This document shows positions 31,378 to 38,079 of a stretch of 38,079 bases of DNA, one piece after another. The DNA comes from Leifsonia xyli (GTDB taxonomy: Bacteria; Actinomycetota; Actinomycetes; Actinomycetales; Microbacteriaceae). Location of the stretch: positions 1-38,079 of the forward strand of contig QFQR01000015.1 in the NCBI GenBank assembly GCA_003243275.1, in the 5' to 3' direction. Position numbers and translations under genes: made by a program. The first letter of the stretch is position 1; every line of letters starts with the position of its first letter. Below the pieces are notes generated by a model. It worked only from the letters and a program-made list of their open reading frames with translations, made no database searches and had not been told where the DNA came from.

Positions 31378-31720
31378 TCACTGCTTCGCCTGATCCAGCA
31401 TGCGGTCGTAGAGGTCGTGGCGGATCTGATGCTGGGCAAGAATGCCCTGCACCAGGGGCTTCGCCGTCGTTTTGCACCAGGCGGCCAGACGCTCCGATTG
31501 TTCGTCCGCCGGCCCGTCTCCCATGACGTGAATGAAGCCGATCGAGACCGCCCGCGACGCGTTCGCGGCGCGGATCACCACGATCCCCGACTCCGTCTGC
31601 GGAAGCCGATCGAGCACCTCACGCTGGACATGCTCGGCGAAGCCGACGCCGTCGAGGTCTCCGGTCCTGGTGTCCTCGGCGAACCACCTGTCCTGCTGAG
31701 AGCAGACTAGAGTCTCCGAC
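31378..31720 (-). pseudogene. 5'-truncated paralogue of the secreted unknown protein at 17293-17784
   Basis: The C-terminal part (31378-31617, GTG first) reads ASRAVSIGFIHV, WCKTTAKPLVQGIL and HQIRHDLYDRMLDQAK, matching ARAVSLGFIRPL, FCVRSARPLVKGVV and HELRHDAFLKMLKK of the protein at 17293-17784. Homology continues upstream of that GTG: in the same frame I read LVCSQQDRWFAEDT and later FAEHVQREVL, matching AVCAEIDPEFVQS and HIRDEIL. No ATG, GTG or TTG opens this upstream part before an in-frame TAG near 31750, and no signal peptide is present. The gene has therefore probably lost its 5' end. A functional short version from 31617 (79 aa) is unlikely because it lacks an export signal. Confidence 0.65.
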
Positions 31721-31819
31721 GCGCCCGAGAGCGTCGGGAACGCGAGCTACAAGTCCAAGGAGTACCGGGCCTGAGGTGTCGGGCGCCGGGCGGCGAACCT
31801 CCCGGCGCCCGGCCGTCGC

Positions 31820-32095
31820 TCACGCGGCGCCCCTCGCGAGCAGCACGTAGCCGACGAGGACGACGGCGGAACCGAGCCCCGCGATCCGGCAGGCGTTGCG
31901 GGAGGACCCGCCGGTGCGCGCCACGGCATAGGCGACGAGCGTTGCGGCCGCCAGCATCGCGACGGGCGCGGCGGCCAGCAGATCCTGGCCGGCGGCGTTG
32001 CGTTCGGCGCCCCAGCGGCCGAGGTCTATCGCCGTCGCCGCCAGGGCGAACGCCGCCATCACGCTCCACAGAGCCTGTCCGGGAATCCTCGACAT
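31820..32095 (-). CDS. Small membrane protein, unknown function
   Basis: 91 residues with three predicted helices (about 8-22, 38-58 and 68-88) and the Cys-containing loop SSRNACRIAG. AGGAG precedes the ATG at good distance. It is divergent from the first arsR gene, sharing a 116-base control region with a dyad at 32170-32185, so it may be ArsR-regulated. I do not recognise the family. Confidence 0.6.
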   Translation of the reverse strand: MSRIPGQALWSVMAAFALAATAIDLGRWGAERNAAGQDLLAAAPVAMLAAATLVAYAVARTGGSSRNACRIAGLGSAVVLVGYVLLARGAA

Positions 32096-32169
32096 CTCGC
32101 TCCTGCGGCTCGGAGGCCGATCCGACGACCATCGCCGTTGACCGCCCTTCTCCGCTCATATAGCGATAC

Positions 32170-32185
32170 ATCGAGTATTCTCGAT
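32170..32185. promoter_or_regulatory. Dyad in the divergent arsR control region (candidate ArsR operator)
   Basis: ATCGAG at 32170-32175 and CTCGAT at 32180-32185 form a perfect 6-bp inverted repeat with a 4-base centre, set in locally A/T-rich sequence between divergent genes. Metal-sensing ArsR proteins bind imperfect A/T-containing dyads near promoters. On the minus strand, TTGACT (32195-32190) could be a -35 for the small membrane protein gene. Confidence 0.5.
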
Positions 32186-32211
32186 ATCTAGTCAAATGTT
32201 GTAGGCCGCGC

Positions 32212-32580
32212 ATGAGCGTCATGACCAAGCCGGGGGCCGGCCCCGCCGACTCCGGACCGATGACCGAGGAGGACGTCTCCGCGGTCGAGGCCCTGTCGCC
32301 CGCGGGCGTGATCGCCGACGCCGTCGGCTGCCTGCAGAACACGCTCTCGACGCACCTCGCGATCCTGTCGCGCGCTGGCCTGGTCAAGGGCGTAAGGGAC
32401 GGCCGCTCGATCCTTTACAGCGCCGACCTCGAGGGCATGCGCGGCCTTGTCGGCTACCTGTTGACCGACTGCTGCAACGGCCGCCCCGAGGTCTGCGCTC
32501 CGATCTTCGAAACCCTCCAGGGGAGCTGCGGATGCGGCCCCCGTCCATCCGACCGGGAGAAGAACGATGGATGCGACTGA
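32212..32580 (+). CDS. arsR: ArsR-family regulator with an internal deletion in its DNA-binding domain
   Basis: 122 residues. From residue 32 it is a normal arsenic-type ArsR: IADAVGCLQNTLSTHLAILSRAGLVKG (second half of the winged helix), RSILYSADL (wing), LLTDCC and a Cys-rich tail (Cys87, Cys88, Cys95, and CGC near 106-108). The N-terminus goes from AVEALS straight to PAGVIADAV. Compared with the intact ArsR at 36661-37023, about 20 residues are missing, those corresponding to QPTRLDAFRFLVMHEPEGL, which form helices needed for dimer and fold. The frame is kept. The protein may be inactive or altered. Its 3' end overlaps arsC by 14 bases. Confidence 0.82.
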   Translation: MSVMTKPGAGPADSGPMTEEDVSAVEALSPAGVIADAVGCLQNTLSTHLAILSRAGLVKGVRDGRSILYSADLEGMRGLVGYLLTDCCNGRPEVCAPIFETLQGSCGCGPRPSDREKNDGCD

Positions 32581-33088
32581 AGCCCAGCGTCCCTACAACG
32601 TCCTGTTCCTGTGCACGGGCAACTCCGCGCGCTCGATCATCGCCGAGTGCGTGATGAACCGTGAGGGCCAGGGCCGCTTCAAGGCGTTCTCGGCCGGGAG
32701 CCACCCGCGCGGCGAGGTCAACCCCTTCGCGCTCGACCTGCTGAAGCGGACCAATTTCGACGTCTCGGGCCTCCGCTCGAAGTCCTGGCATGAGTTCGCC
32801 GAGCCCGGCGCGCCGGAGCTCGATTTCGTGTTCACCGTCTGCGACGACGCGGCGGGCGAGGAGTGTCCGTACTGGCCCGGGCAGCCGATGTCGGCGCACT
32901 GGGGCATGCCGGACCCGGCGGCCTACGAGGGTTCCGACACGGAGAGGGCGCTCGCCTTCGCCGAGACGATGCGCGGCCTCAACAACCGCATCTCGATCTT
33001 CGTGAGCCTGCCGCTCAAGACCATCGACAAGCTGTCGCTGCAGCGTCGCCTCGACGAGATCGGCAAGAGCCATCCGTCGGCCGCCTGA
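32567..33088 (+). CDS. arsC: Arsenate reductase, low-molecular-weight-phosphatase (thioredoxin-linked) type
   Basis: 173 residues with the phosphatase loop CTGNSARS (nucleophile Cys16, Arg22) and two further Cys residues (92 and 100) placed like the redox relay of thioredoxin-coupled ArsC. ERALAF and LKTIDKLSLQRRLDEIG form the C-terminal helices. It reduces arsenate to arsenite in the cytosol for export by ACR3. GGGAGAAG precedes the ATG. It overlaps the upstream arsR by 14 bases and leads into acr3 20 bases later. Confidence 0.9.
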   Translation: MDATEAQRPYNVLFLCTGNSARSIIAECVMNREGQGRFKAFSAGSHPRGEVNPFALDLLKRTNFDVSGLRSKSWHEFAEPGAPELDFVFTVCDDAAGEECPYWPGQPMSAHWGMPDPAAYEGSDTERALAFAETMRGLNNRISIFVSLPLKTIDKLSLQRRLDEIGKSHPSAA

Positions 33089-33108
33089 CATCCATCCGAA
33101 AGCCCGTC

Positions 33109-34176
33109 ATGTCCCTGTTCGAACGATACCTGACCGTCTGGGTCCTGCTCTGCATCGTGGTGGGAGTGGGCCTCGGCTACATCGCCCCCGGCCTGTTCCA
33201 GGCGATCGGCGGCCTCGAGGTCGCGAGCGTGAATCTGCCCGTCGCGGTCCTCATCTGGCTGATGATCATCCCGATGCTCATCAAGGTAGACTTCGCGGCG
33301 CTGCGCGAGGTCGGCTCGCACTGGCGGGGCATTTCGGTGACGCTTTTCATCAACTGGGCGGTCAAGCCATTCAGCATGGCGCTGCTCGGCTGGCTGTTCA
33401 TCGGCTGGCTGTTCCGTCCCTACCTGCCCGCCGAACAGATCGACAGCTACATCGCGGGGCTGATCCTGCTGGCCGCGGCTCCCTGCACCGCGATGGTGTT
33501 CGTGTGGTCGAACCTGACCAAGGGCGACCCGCTGTTCACTCTGAGCCAAGTCGCGGTCAACGACGCCATCATGATCGTGGCCTTCGCCCCGATCGTCGGC
33601 CTCCTGCTCGGCCTGTCGTCCATCACCGTGCCGTGGACGACGCTGTTGCTGTCGGTGGCGCTCTACATCGTCGCGCCCGTGATCGCAGCCCAGATCCTGC
33701 GCGCCAAGGTGCGGGCGTCGGGCGGCGAGGCCGCGGTCGCGCGCCTGCTGGCCTGGCTCCAGCCGCTGTCGCTCGCGGCGCTGCTCGCGACCTTGGTGCT
33801 GCTGTTCGCGTTCCAGGGCGAGCAGATCATCGCGCAGCCGCTCGTGATCGGGCTGCTGGCGGTCCCGATCCTCATCCAGGTCTACTTCAACTCGGGCCTC
33901 GCCTACCTCCTGAACCGCGCCACGGGCGAGGCGCACTGCGTGGCCGGGCCCTCCGCGTTGATCGGGGCCTCGAACTTCTTCGAGCTGTCCGTCGCCGCGG
34001 CCATCAGCCTGTTCGGCTTCAAGTCCGGGGCCGCGCTCGCGACCGTGGTCGGCGTCCTGATCGAAGTCCCCGTCATGCTGTCGGTCGTGGCGATCGTGAA
34101 CAGGTCGAAGGGCTGGTACGAGTCCGGCAACGTCAAGCGGACGCCCGCTGCCCGTTCATCAGACGCCCGGATCTGA
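33109..34176 (+). CDS. acr3: Arsenite efflux permease ACR3
   Basis: 355 residues with ten predicted helices. NLPVAVLIWLMIIPMLIKVDF (about 42-62) and the conserved Cys126 in LAAAPCTAMVFVWSNLTKGD are ACR3 family signatures, and NSGLAYLLNRATGEAHCVAGPSALIGASNFFELSVA is the usual late segment. It expels arsenite across the inner membrane using the proton gradient, no ATPase needed. I start at the ATG at 33109, 20 bases after arsC; the longer open frame upstream is a shadow of arsC. Length is normal, with no sign of the deletions seen in neighbouring genes. Confidence 0.94.
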   Translation: MSLFERYLTVWVLLCIVVGVGLGYIAPGLFQAIGGLEVASVNLPVAVLIWLMIIPMLIKVDFAALREVGSHWRGISVTLFINWAVKPFSMALLGWLFIGWLFRPYLPAEQIDSYIAGLILLAAAPCTAMVFVWSNLTKGDPLFTLSQVAVNDAIMIVAFAPIVGLLLGLSSITVPWTTLLLSVALYIVAPVIAAQILRAKVRASGGEAAVARLLAWLQPLSLAALLATLVLLFAFQGEQIIAQPLVIGLLAVPILIQVYFNSGLAYLLNRATGEAHCVAGPSALIGASNFFELSVAAAISLFGFKSGAALATVVGVLIEVPVMLSVVAIVNRSKGWYESGNVKRTPAARSSDARI

Positions 34177-34186
34177 GGAGGCCACC

Positions 34187-34597
34187 ATGGCTCACGCCGT
34201 CACCATCTGGCACAACCCTGACTGTGGCACGTCCCGCAACACGCTGGCGATGATCCGCGCCGCCGGGATCGAGCCGACCGTCGTCGAGTACTTGAGGGAG
34301 CCGCCGACCCGCGGCGAGTTGGCAAAGGCGATCGTCGACGCCGGGCTTACCCCGCGCGAAGCCGCCCGGGAGAAGGGAACGCCGTTCGCGGAGCTTGGGC
34401 TCGGCGAGCCCGGCGTGACCGACGACGGGATCCTCGACGCCATGCTGGCACACCCGATCCTGATCAACCGTCCGTTCGTGTTCACGTCCCTGGGCGTGCG
34501 GCTCTGCCGCCCGTCCGAGGTCGTGATCGAGATTCTGCCCGCGCCGTTGGCTGTGGACTTCACGAAGGAGGATGGCGAGGTCGTCCGAGTGGGTTAA
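34187..34597 (+). CDS. arsC: Arsenate reductase, glutaredoxin type
   Basis: 136 residues of the ArsC/Spx thioredoxin-like fold. The catalytic Cys13 is in WHNPDCGTSRNTL, and HPILINRPFVFTSLGVRLCRPSE contains the arsenate-binding region with the conserved Arg residues. This enzyme uses glutathione/glutaredoxin, so the operon carries two unrelated arsenate reductases. GAGGAG precedes the ATG, ten bases after acr3. The last residues (FTKEDGEVV) are typical. Confidence 0.93.
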   Translation: MAHAVTIWHNPDCGTSRNTLAMIRAAGIEPTVVEYLREPPTRGELAKAIVDAGLTPREAAREKGTPFAELGLGEPGVTDDGILDAMLAHPILINRPFVFTSLGVRLCRPSEVVIEILPAPLAVDFTKEDGEVVRVG

Positions 34598-34771
34598 GGG
34601 CGGACCGGACTTCCTGAGTGGCTTCGAGGCTTGCGCGTTCTCAGCTTGGTCAGCGGGGGAGCCTCGCTTGGAGGTCGCTGTTGAACAGAAATGCCGATCG
34701 TCATCATTGTCCTGCTTCACGCTCCCTGACACCGTGCCCGCGCTGGGCGGGTGGCCCGGGAGCCAAGCGAC

Positions 34772-35686
34772 GTGGTTGGACTGACGAACACCCGACCCGC
34801 GGTTCGCGCGGGCCTCTGGACGCTCGGCGCGATCCTGCCTTGGGCGACGATGGCGGCCGCGATCGAATCTGCCCTGAAGTCCACCTCGTCGTCCCAACTC
34901 CTGTTCTGGAGCTTCCTGTTCGCCGCGCCGTCGGCGTTCCTCTGGGACCGCCTGCTCGGCGGGCGTCGTCCGGCGACGGCGGGCCTGTGGATGCCGCCAG
35001 TCGTGCTGGCGCTCGGCATGCTCGGCATCTTCGGGTGGACCGCGGGCGTGATCCTGTCGCTCGACCGCGCGCCCGTGATCGAGGCGAACCTGCTGACCTA
35101 CCTATGGCCGCTGATGATGGTCGGGCTGGCTCCGCTCGCGGGTGAGCGGTTCTCCAGCGTCGCACTGGCGGGCGCCGTGGTCGGCTTCGTCGGGGCTGGC
35201 CTCGTGGTCACGGAGGGCAAGGGCTTCTCCGTCGATCCCGCGCACCATCTCGGCTACGCGCTGGCGCTCGCCGCGGCCTGCGCCTGGGCCGCCTTCGTCA
35301 TCCTGCTGCGTCGTCGCGGCGAGCCGGGGACGCGACGCACGCCGGGCTTCGTGTTGGCGGCGCTCTGCCTCGCGACCCTCATGGCCCTCGTGCTCGACGG
35401 AGGGATCTCGGTCCCGGCGTGGTCCACGCTCGCCGCGGCCGCGTGGCTCGGCCTCGGGCCGATGTCGCTGTCATTCGTGTGCTGGGACCGCGCGGTCGCG
35501 ACCGACCACCTGGGCCTCGTCGGCCGGATGTCCTACCTCGACCCGCTGATCTCGACGCTGCTGCTGATGGCCGTGCTCGGGCTGGCGCCCACCGCCGCGG
35601 CTTGGATCGGGATGGCGCTGATCATGCTCGGGATCGCCGTACCGGAGCTGATCGAGGCGAGGCACAGGAAGGTCGCCTCGACCTGA
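34772..35686 (+). CDS. EamA (drug/metabolite) family transporter
   Basis: About 304 residues with ten helices arranged as two EamA repeats; each repeat ends in a GLxPLxxxxWxxA-like region (LTYLWPLMMVGLAP; RMSYLDPLISTLLLMAVLG). Members export amino acids or metabolites; the substrate here is unknown. The start is uncertain: GTG at 34772 has GGGAG ten bases before it, and GTG at 34751 is an alternative. It lies 174 bases after the glutaredoxin-type arsC in the same direction, so it may or may not be in the ars transcript. Convergent with the TauE-like gene. Confidence 0.8.
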   Translation: MVGLTNTRPAVRAGLWTLGAILPWATMAAAIESALKSTSSSQLLFWSFLFAAPSAFLWDRLLGGRRPATAGLWMPPVVLALGMLGIFGWTAGVILSLDRAPVIEANLLTYLWPLMMVGLAPLAGERFSSVALAGAVVGFVGAGLVVTEGKGFSVDPAHHLGYALALAAACAWAAFVILLRRRGEPGTRRTPGFVLAALCLATLMALVLDGGISVPAWSTLAAAAWLGLGPMSLSFVCWDRAVATDHLGLVGRMSYLDPLISTLLLMAVLGLAPTAAAWIGMALIMLGIAVPELIEARHRKVAST

Positions 35687-35695
35687 ACGCTACCC

Positions 35696-36511
35696 TCAGT
35701 GCCACCAGACCTTCACCGCGGAGACCAAGAGGATGGCAGCGAGCATCGGCAGGAGCAGGCCCGACGGGACGACCCCAAGCAGCAGGCCGCCGATGAACGT
35801 GCCGACGACCGAGCCTGCGGCCATGATCAGTAGGAACGGCTTGTTGTGGCCGAGCACGGAGAAGGACTGGTCGCGGCTGTAGCGGGTGAAGCCGACGATC
35901 ATGGTCGGCAGGCTGACCGCCAGCGACAGGCTCCCGGCGAGCTTGATGTCGGCACCGAACAGCAGGACCAGCGTCGGAATCAGAAGCTCGCCCCCGGCGA
36001 CGCCGAGAAGTGAGGCAACGACCCCAATGACGAAGCCCGCGGCGATCCCGGCTATGACCAGAGCCGCGCCCGAGAACGGCGGTGAGCCCGCGGTCGCGTC
36101 GTGTCCGAACAGCAGAACGATGGCGATCAGAACCAGCAGCACCGCGATGACCTTGTAGAGGGTCTCCGAGCGGAGCCGGGTCGCCCAACCTGCGCCGAGC
36201 CAGGCCCCGAGCAGGCTGCCCGCCAGCAGGTTCAGGATGATCGGCCAGTTCGCCAGCACGTCGCCGAACGGCACGCTCATCGCGCGGAACGGCAGCGCGG
36301 TCGAGACTACGACGAGGCTCATGGCCTTGTTGAGGATCACGGCCTCGAGGGCAGCGAAGCGGAACACGGAGATCAGCAGCGGCAGCCGGAACTCCGCGCC
36401 GCCGAGACCGATCAGCCCGCCAAGCGTGCCGATTACGGCGCCGCCCATGAAGGCTGCCGCCGGACGATGCTCGGCCGCTCCGGCGGAACGGTCGGTCGGC
36501 TGGATGGTCAT
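35696..36511 (-). CDS. TauE/SafE family membrane permease
   Basis: 271 residues with about eight helices in two related halves. GGAVIGTLGGLIGLGGAEFRLPLL (near 22-45) and AAGFVIGVVASLLGVAGGELLIPTL (near 165-190) are the paired GxxGxxxGxGGG-like motifs of TauE/SafE permeases, which move sulfite, sulfoacetate or other organic sulfur anions. With two sulfite oxidases and a TDT carrier in the same window, a sulfur anion is plausible, but its position is inside the arsenic island. The ATG at 36511 has GGGAG upstream. It is divergent from the second arsR. Confidence 0.82.
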   Translation of the reverse strand: MTIQPTDRSAGAAEHRPAAAFMGGAVIGTLGGLIGLGGAEFRLPLLISVFRFAALEAVILNKAMSLVVVSTALPFRAMSVPFGDVLANWPIILNLLAGSLLGAWLGAGWATRLRSETLYKVIAVLLVLIAIVLLFGHDATAGSPPFSGAALVIAGIAAGFVIGVVASLLGVAGGELLIPTLVLLFGADIKLAGSLSLAVSLPTMIVGFTRYSRDQSFSVLGHNKPFLLIMAAGSVVGTFIGGLLLGVVPSGLLLPMLAAILLVSAVKVWWH

Positions 36512-36625
36512 CGCTTGAGCTCCCGGGCAGTCGGCAGGGCGGGCCGCTGCGGTGTCATCGCCGAATAGGTCCCCGCGGGCAATGGAGACGGCGGCCTCAA
36601 ACTTAACAACGAGATTGGAGACGAT

Positions 36626-36666
36626 TTGACTTCCGTCCATATGTCGGCGTACGTCGATATATGGAC
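36626..36666 (+). promoter_or_regulatory. Promoter and ArsR-type operator overlapping the second arsR start
   Basis: TTGACT at 36626-36631 is a good -35. GTCCATAT at 36635-36642 and ATATGGAC at 36659-36666 form a perfect 8-bp inverted repeat with a 16-base spacer. The right arm contains the arsR ATG (36661). No ribosome-binding site precedes that ATG, so the mRNA may be leaderless and the repressor would sit directly on its promoter and start. Confidence 0.65.
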
Positions 36667-37023
36667 AAGACAGAAGTCATCGACGCCTTCGGGGCGCTCG
36701 CTCAGCCGACGCGCCTCGACGCCTTCCGCTTCCTCGTGATGCACGAACCGGAGGGCCTGCCCGTGGGCGACATCGCGCGCGGCCTCGGCGTCCCCCACAA
36801 CACCCTCTCGACCCATCTGGCGATCCTGGCGAGGGCCGGCCTCGTGAAGTCGGAGCGCCGGAGCCGGCTCGTCGTCTACCGCGCCGACCTCGACGCGGTT
36901 CAGGGGCTCGCCTCCTTCCTGCTGAAGGACTGTTGCGCCGGGCATCATCCGGAGGTCGCCGCGGCCTTCGCGGCCACGGCCTCGTCATGCGGCGCAGCGC
37001 CCAAGAGAGGCGACCGCTCGTGA
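36661..37023 (+). CDS. arsR: ArsR-family arsenic-responsive repressor
   Basis: 120 residues, complete. The winged helix runs from ALAQPTRLDAFRFLV through GDIARGLGVPHNTLSTHLAILARAGLV (recognition helix about 44-58) to the wing SRLVVYRADL. LLKDCC (Cys91, Cys92) plus Cys110 in the tail probably bind arsenite, as in alphaproteobacterial ArsR types whose Cys pair lies near the C-terminus. The start lies inside its own operator-like palindrome. Its 3' end overlaps arsH (GTGA). Confidence 0.92.
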   Translation: MDKTEVIDAFGALAQPTRLDAFRFLVMHEPEGLPVGDIARGLGVPHNTLSTHLAILARAGLVKSERRSRLVVYRADLDAVQGLASFLLKDCCAGHHPEVAAAFAATASSCGAAPKRGDRS

Positions 37024-37730
37024 CCGACCTTCCAATCCTCGACGAGGCCTCATTTCGGCCGACGGACCTCTCCCGGCTTCACGGACCGCGCTCGACCCAC
37101 CCGCCGCGCGTCCTGCTGCTCTACGGCTCGCTCCGGCCCGTCTCCTACAGCCGCCTGCTGACGCTCGAGGCGGAGCGCCTCCTGAAGCGGCTCGGCTGCG
37201 AGACCCGCGTCTACGACCCCGCGGGCCTGCCGCTGCCCGACGACGGCCCGGTCGATCACCCGAAGGTCGCCGAGCTCCGCGAGCTGTCGCTTTGGTCCGA
37301 GGCGCAGGTCTGGACCAGTCCCGAGCGCCACGGCGCCATGACGGGCGTGATGAAGTCCCTGATCGACTGGATCCCGCTCTCGGTCGGGTCGGTCCGGCCG
37401 ACGCAGGGCCGCGCCCTCGCGGTCATGCAGGTCTCTGGCGGCTCGCAGTCGTTCAACGCCGTGAACCAAATGCGCGTGCTCGGCCGCTGGATGCGGATGG
37501 TCACCATCCCGAACCAGTCCTCGGTCGCGAAGGCCTTCCAGGAGTTCGGCGAGGACGGCCGGATGAAGCCGTCCGCTTACTACGACCGCGTGGTCGACGT
37601 GATGGAGGAGCTGGTGAAGTTCACGCTCCTCACCCGCGACGTCTCCGATCACCTGACCGACCGCTACAGCGAGCGTAAGGAGACCGCAGCGGCGCTGGAG
37701 GCCAGGGTCGACCTCAAGCGGGCCGTCTGA
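37020..37730 (+). CDS. arsH: Arsenical resistance flavoprotein ArsH
   Basis: 236 residues. The NADPH-dependent FMN reductase fold has the phosphate loop YGSLRPVSYSR (35-45), then the ArsH signature TSPERHGAMTGVMKSLIDWIPL (about 98-120) and QVSGGSQSFNAVNQMRVLGRWM. ArsH oxidises trivalent organoarsenicals with NADPH and FMN. GTG start overlapping the arsR stop (GTGA), so it is translationally coupled to arsR. The C-terminal tail (SDHLTDRYSERKE) is as usual. Confidence 0.94.
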   Translation: MTDLPILDEASFRPTDLSRLHGPRSTHPPRVLLLYGSLRPVSYSRLLTLEAERLLKRLGCETRVYDPAGLPLPDDGPVDHPKVAELRELSLWSEAQVWTSPERHGAMTGVMKSLIDWIPLSVGSVRPTQGRALAVMQVSGGSQSFNAVNQMRVLGRWMRMVTIPNQSSVAKAFQEFGEDGRMKPSAYYDRVVDVMEELVKFTLLTRDVSDHLTDRYSERKETAAALEARVDLKRAV

Positions 37731-37733
37731 GGC

Positions 37734-38079
37734 GTGGAGACGGCGTCGGTTCCGCCCGGCGGAAGGATCGCGGTCCCGCTGCTCGGGATCGCCCAGATCG
37801 TCTCCTGGGGCTCGAGCTTCTACCTGCTCGCGGTGCTCGCGACGCCGATCTCCGCCGACACCGGATGGCCGCTTGCCTGGGTGGTCGGCGGCGGATCGAT
37901 CGGGTTGCTCTGCTCCGGGATCGCCGCGCCCTTCGTCGGCCGCATGATCGACGGCTTCGGCGGTAGGCAGACCTTGGCGGCCGGCTCGCTGCTGATGGGC
38001 GCGGGCCTCGCCGCGGTCGGGTCGTCGACCGGGCTCGCGACCTACCTGCTCGGCTGGGCCGTGCTTGGATTCGGAATGG
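37734..38079 (+). CDS. MFS transporter, N-terminal part (cut by window end)
   Basis: The first 115 residues of an MFS permease starting at GTG three bases after arsH. Three and a half helices are present: LLGIAQIVSWGSSFYLLAVL, WPLAWVVGGGSIGLLC, then the MFS loop VGRMIDGFGGRQTL between helices 2 and 3, then a third helix ending GFGM at the window edge. The coupling to arsH suggests an arsenical exporter, but that is contextual. The frame ends with one base of a codon, which would continue in frame into the partial MFS gene at position 1 if the two ends were joined. Confidence 0.8.
   Translation, partial: METASVPPGGRIAVPLLGIAQIVSWGSSFYLLAVLATPISADTGWPLAWVVGGGSIGLLCSGIAAPFVGRMIDGFGGRQTLAAGSLLMGAGLAAVGSSTGLATYLLGWAVLGFGM

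Noticed and set aside
31703..31784. Short plus-strand run ending NASYKSKEYRA, looking like the C-terminus of a protein
   Set aside because: Only about 25 codons are open before a stop, so it cannot be told apart from chance. It might be a gene remnant like its neighbour.
1..38079. tRNA, rRNA, CRISPR arrays, insertion sequences, integrases, attachment sites, replication origin
   Set aside because: I looked for transposase or integrase frames, regularly spaced repeats, cloverleaf-like segments and replication genes and saw none. A plasmid origin is therefore not supported even though the window ends look joinable.

Overview
The window is GC-rich, densely coded DNA with many ATGA/GTGA stop-start overlaps. 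The gene families are typical of alphaproteobacteria: HWE histidine kinases, SorA/SorB-type sulfite dehydrogenase, EcfG-type stress promoters, and arsR-acr3-arsC-arsH clusters. A methylotroph-like or rhizobial member of the Hyphomicrobiales is my best guess, from gene style only. I see no rRNA, tRNA, CRISPR array, transposase or phage gene.

Layout. (1) 1-5094: the 3' end of an MFS transporter, a DUF3883-type nuclease-like protein, an alpha/beta hydrolase, an HWE histidine kinase with a single-domain response regulator, and a DUF202 membrane protein. (2) 5098-17177: a sulfite-stress locus. It holds a cytosolic sulfite oxidase, two ECF sigma/anti-sigma pairs, an exported SorA with its cytochrome SorB, Dps, a TDT (TehA/SSU1-like) transporter, a DUF305-beta-propeller operon, an NTF2-like secreted protein, a CysL-like LysR regulator and a uracil-DNA-glycosylase-superfamily protein. 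Three promoters with the same GGAAT-N17-CGTCY architecture lie before sorA, before the second sigma operon and, divergently, before the DUF305 operon, so they look like one ECF regulon. A fourth promoter, matching the general-stress EcfG consensus, lies before dps. (3) 17293-31617: heavy-metal efflux. It holds one HME-RND operon with a small secreted protein of unknown family, an outer-membrane barrel protein, a ZntR/CadR-like MerR regulator divergent from a Zn/Cd-type P-type ATPase with two internal deletions, a CusBA copper/silver pump with a FixH-like and a Cys/Met-rich protein, and a 5'-truncated paralogue of the small secreted protein. (4) 31820-38079: an arsenic island with two arsR genes (the first has lost part of its DNA-binding domain), two unrelated arsenate reductases, ACR3, an EamA exporter, a TauE/SafE permease, arsH, and the 5' part of an MFS transporter cut by the window end.

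How it works together. Sulfite would be oxidised in both compartments (cytosolic oxidase; periplasmic SorAB passing electrons to cytochrome c) or moved by TDT/TauE-type carriers, under ECF and LysR control. The uracil-glycosylase-like gene in the same operon suggests repair of bisulfite-deaminated cytosine. Metals are exported by two RND pumps, and arsenate is reduced and expelled by ACR3. The most notable observations are the shared ECF promoter set, the glycosylase in a sulfite operon, the ATPase missing exactly its CPC and GDGxND motifs, and the pair of uncharacterised secreted paralogues beside metal pumps.
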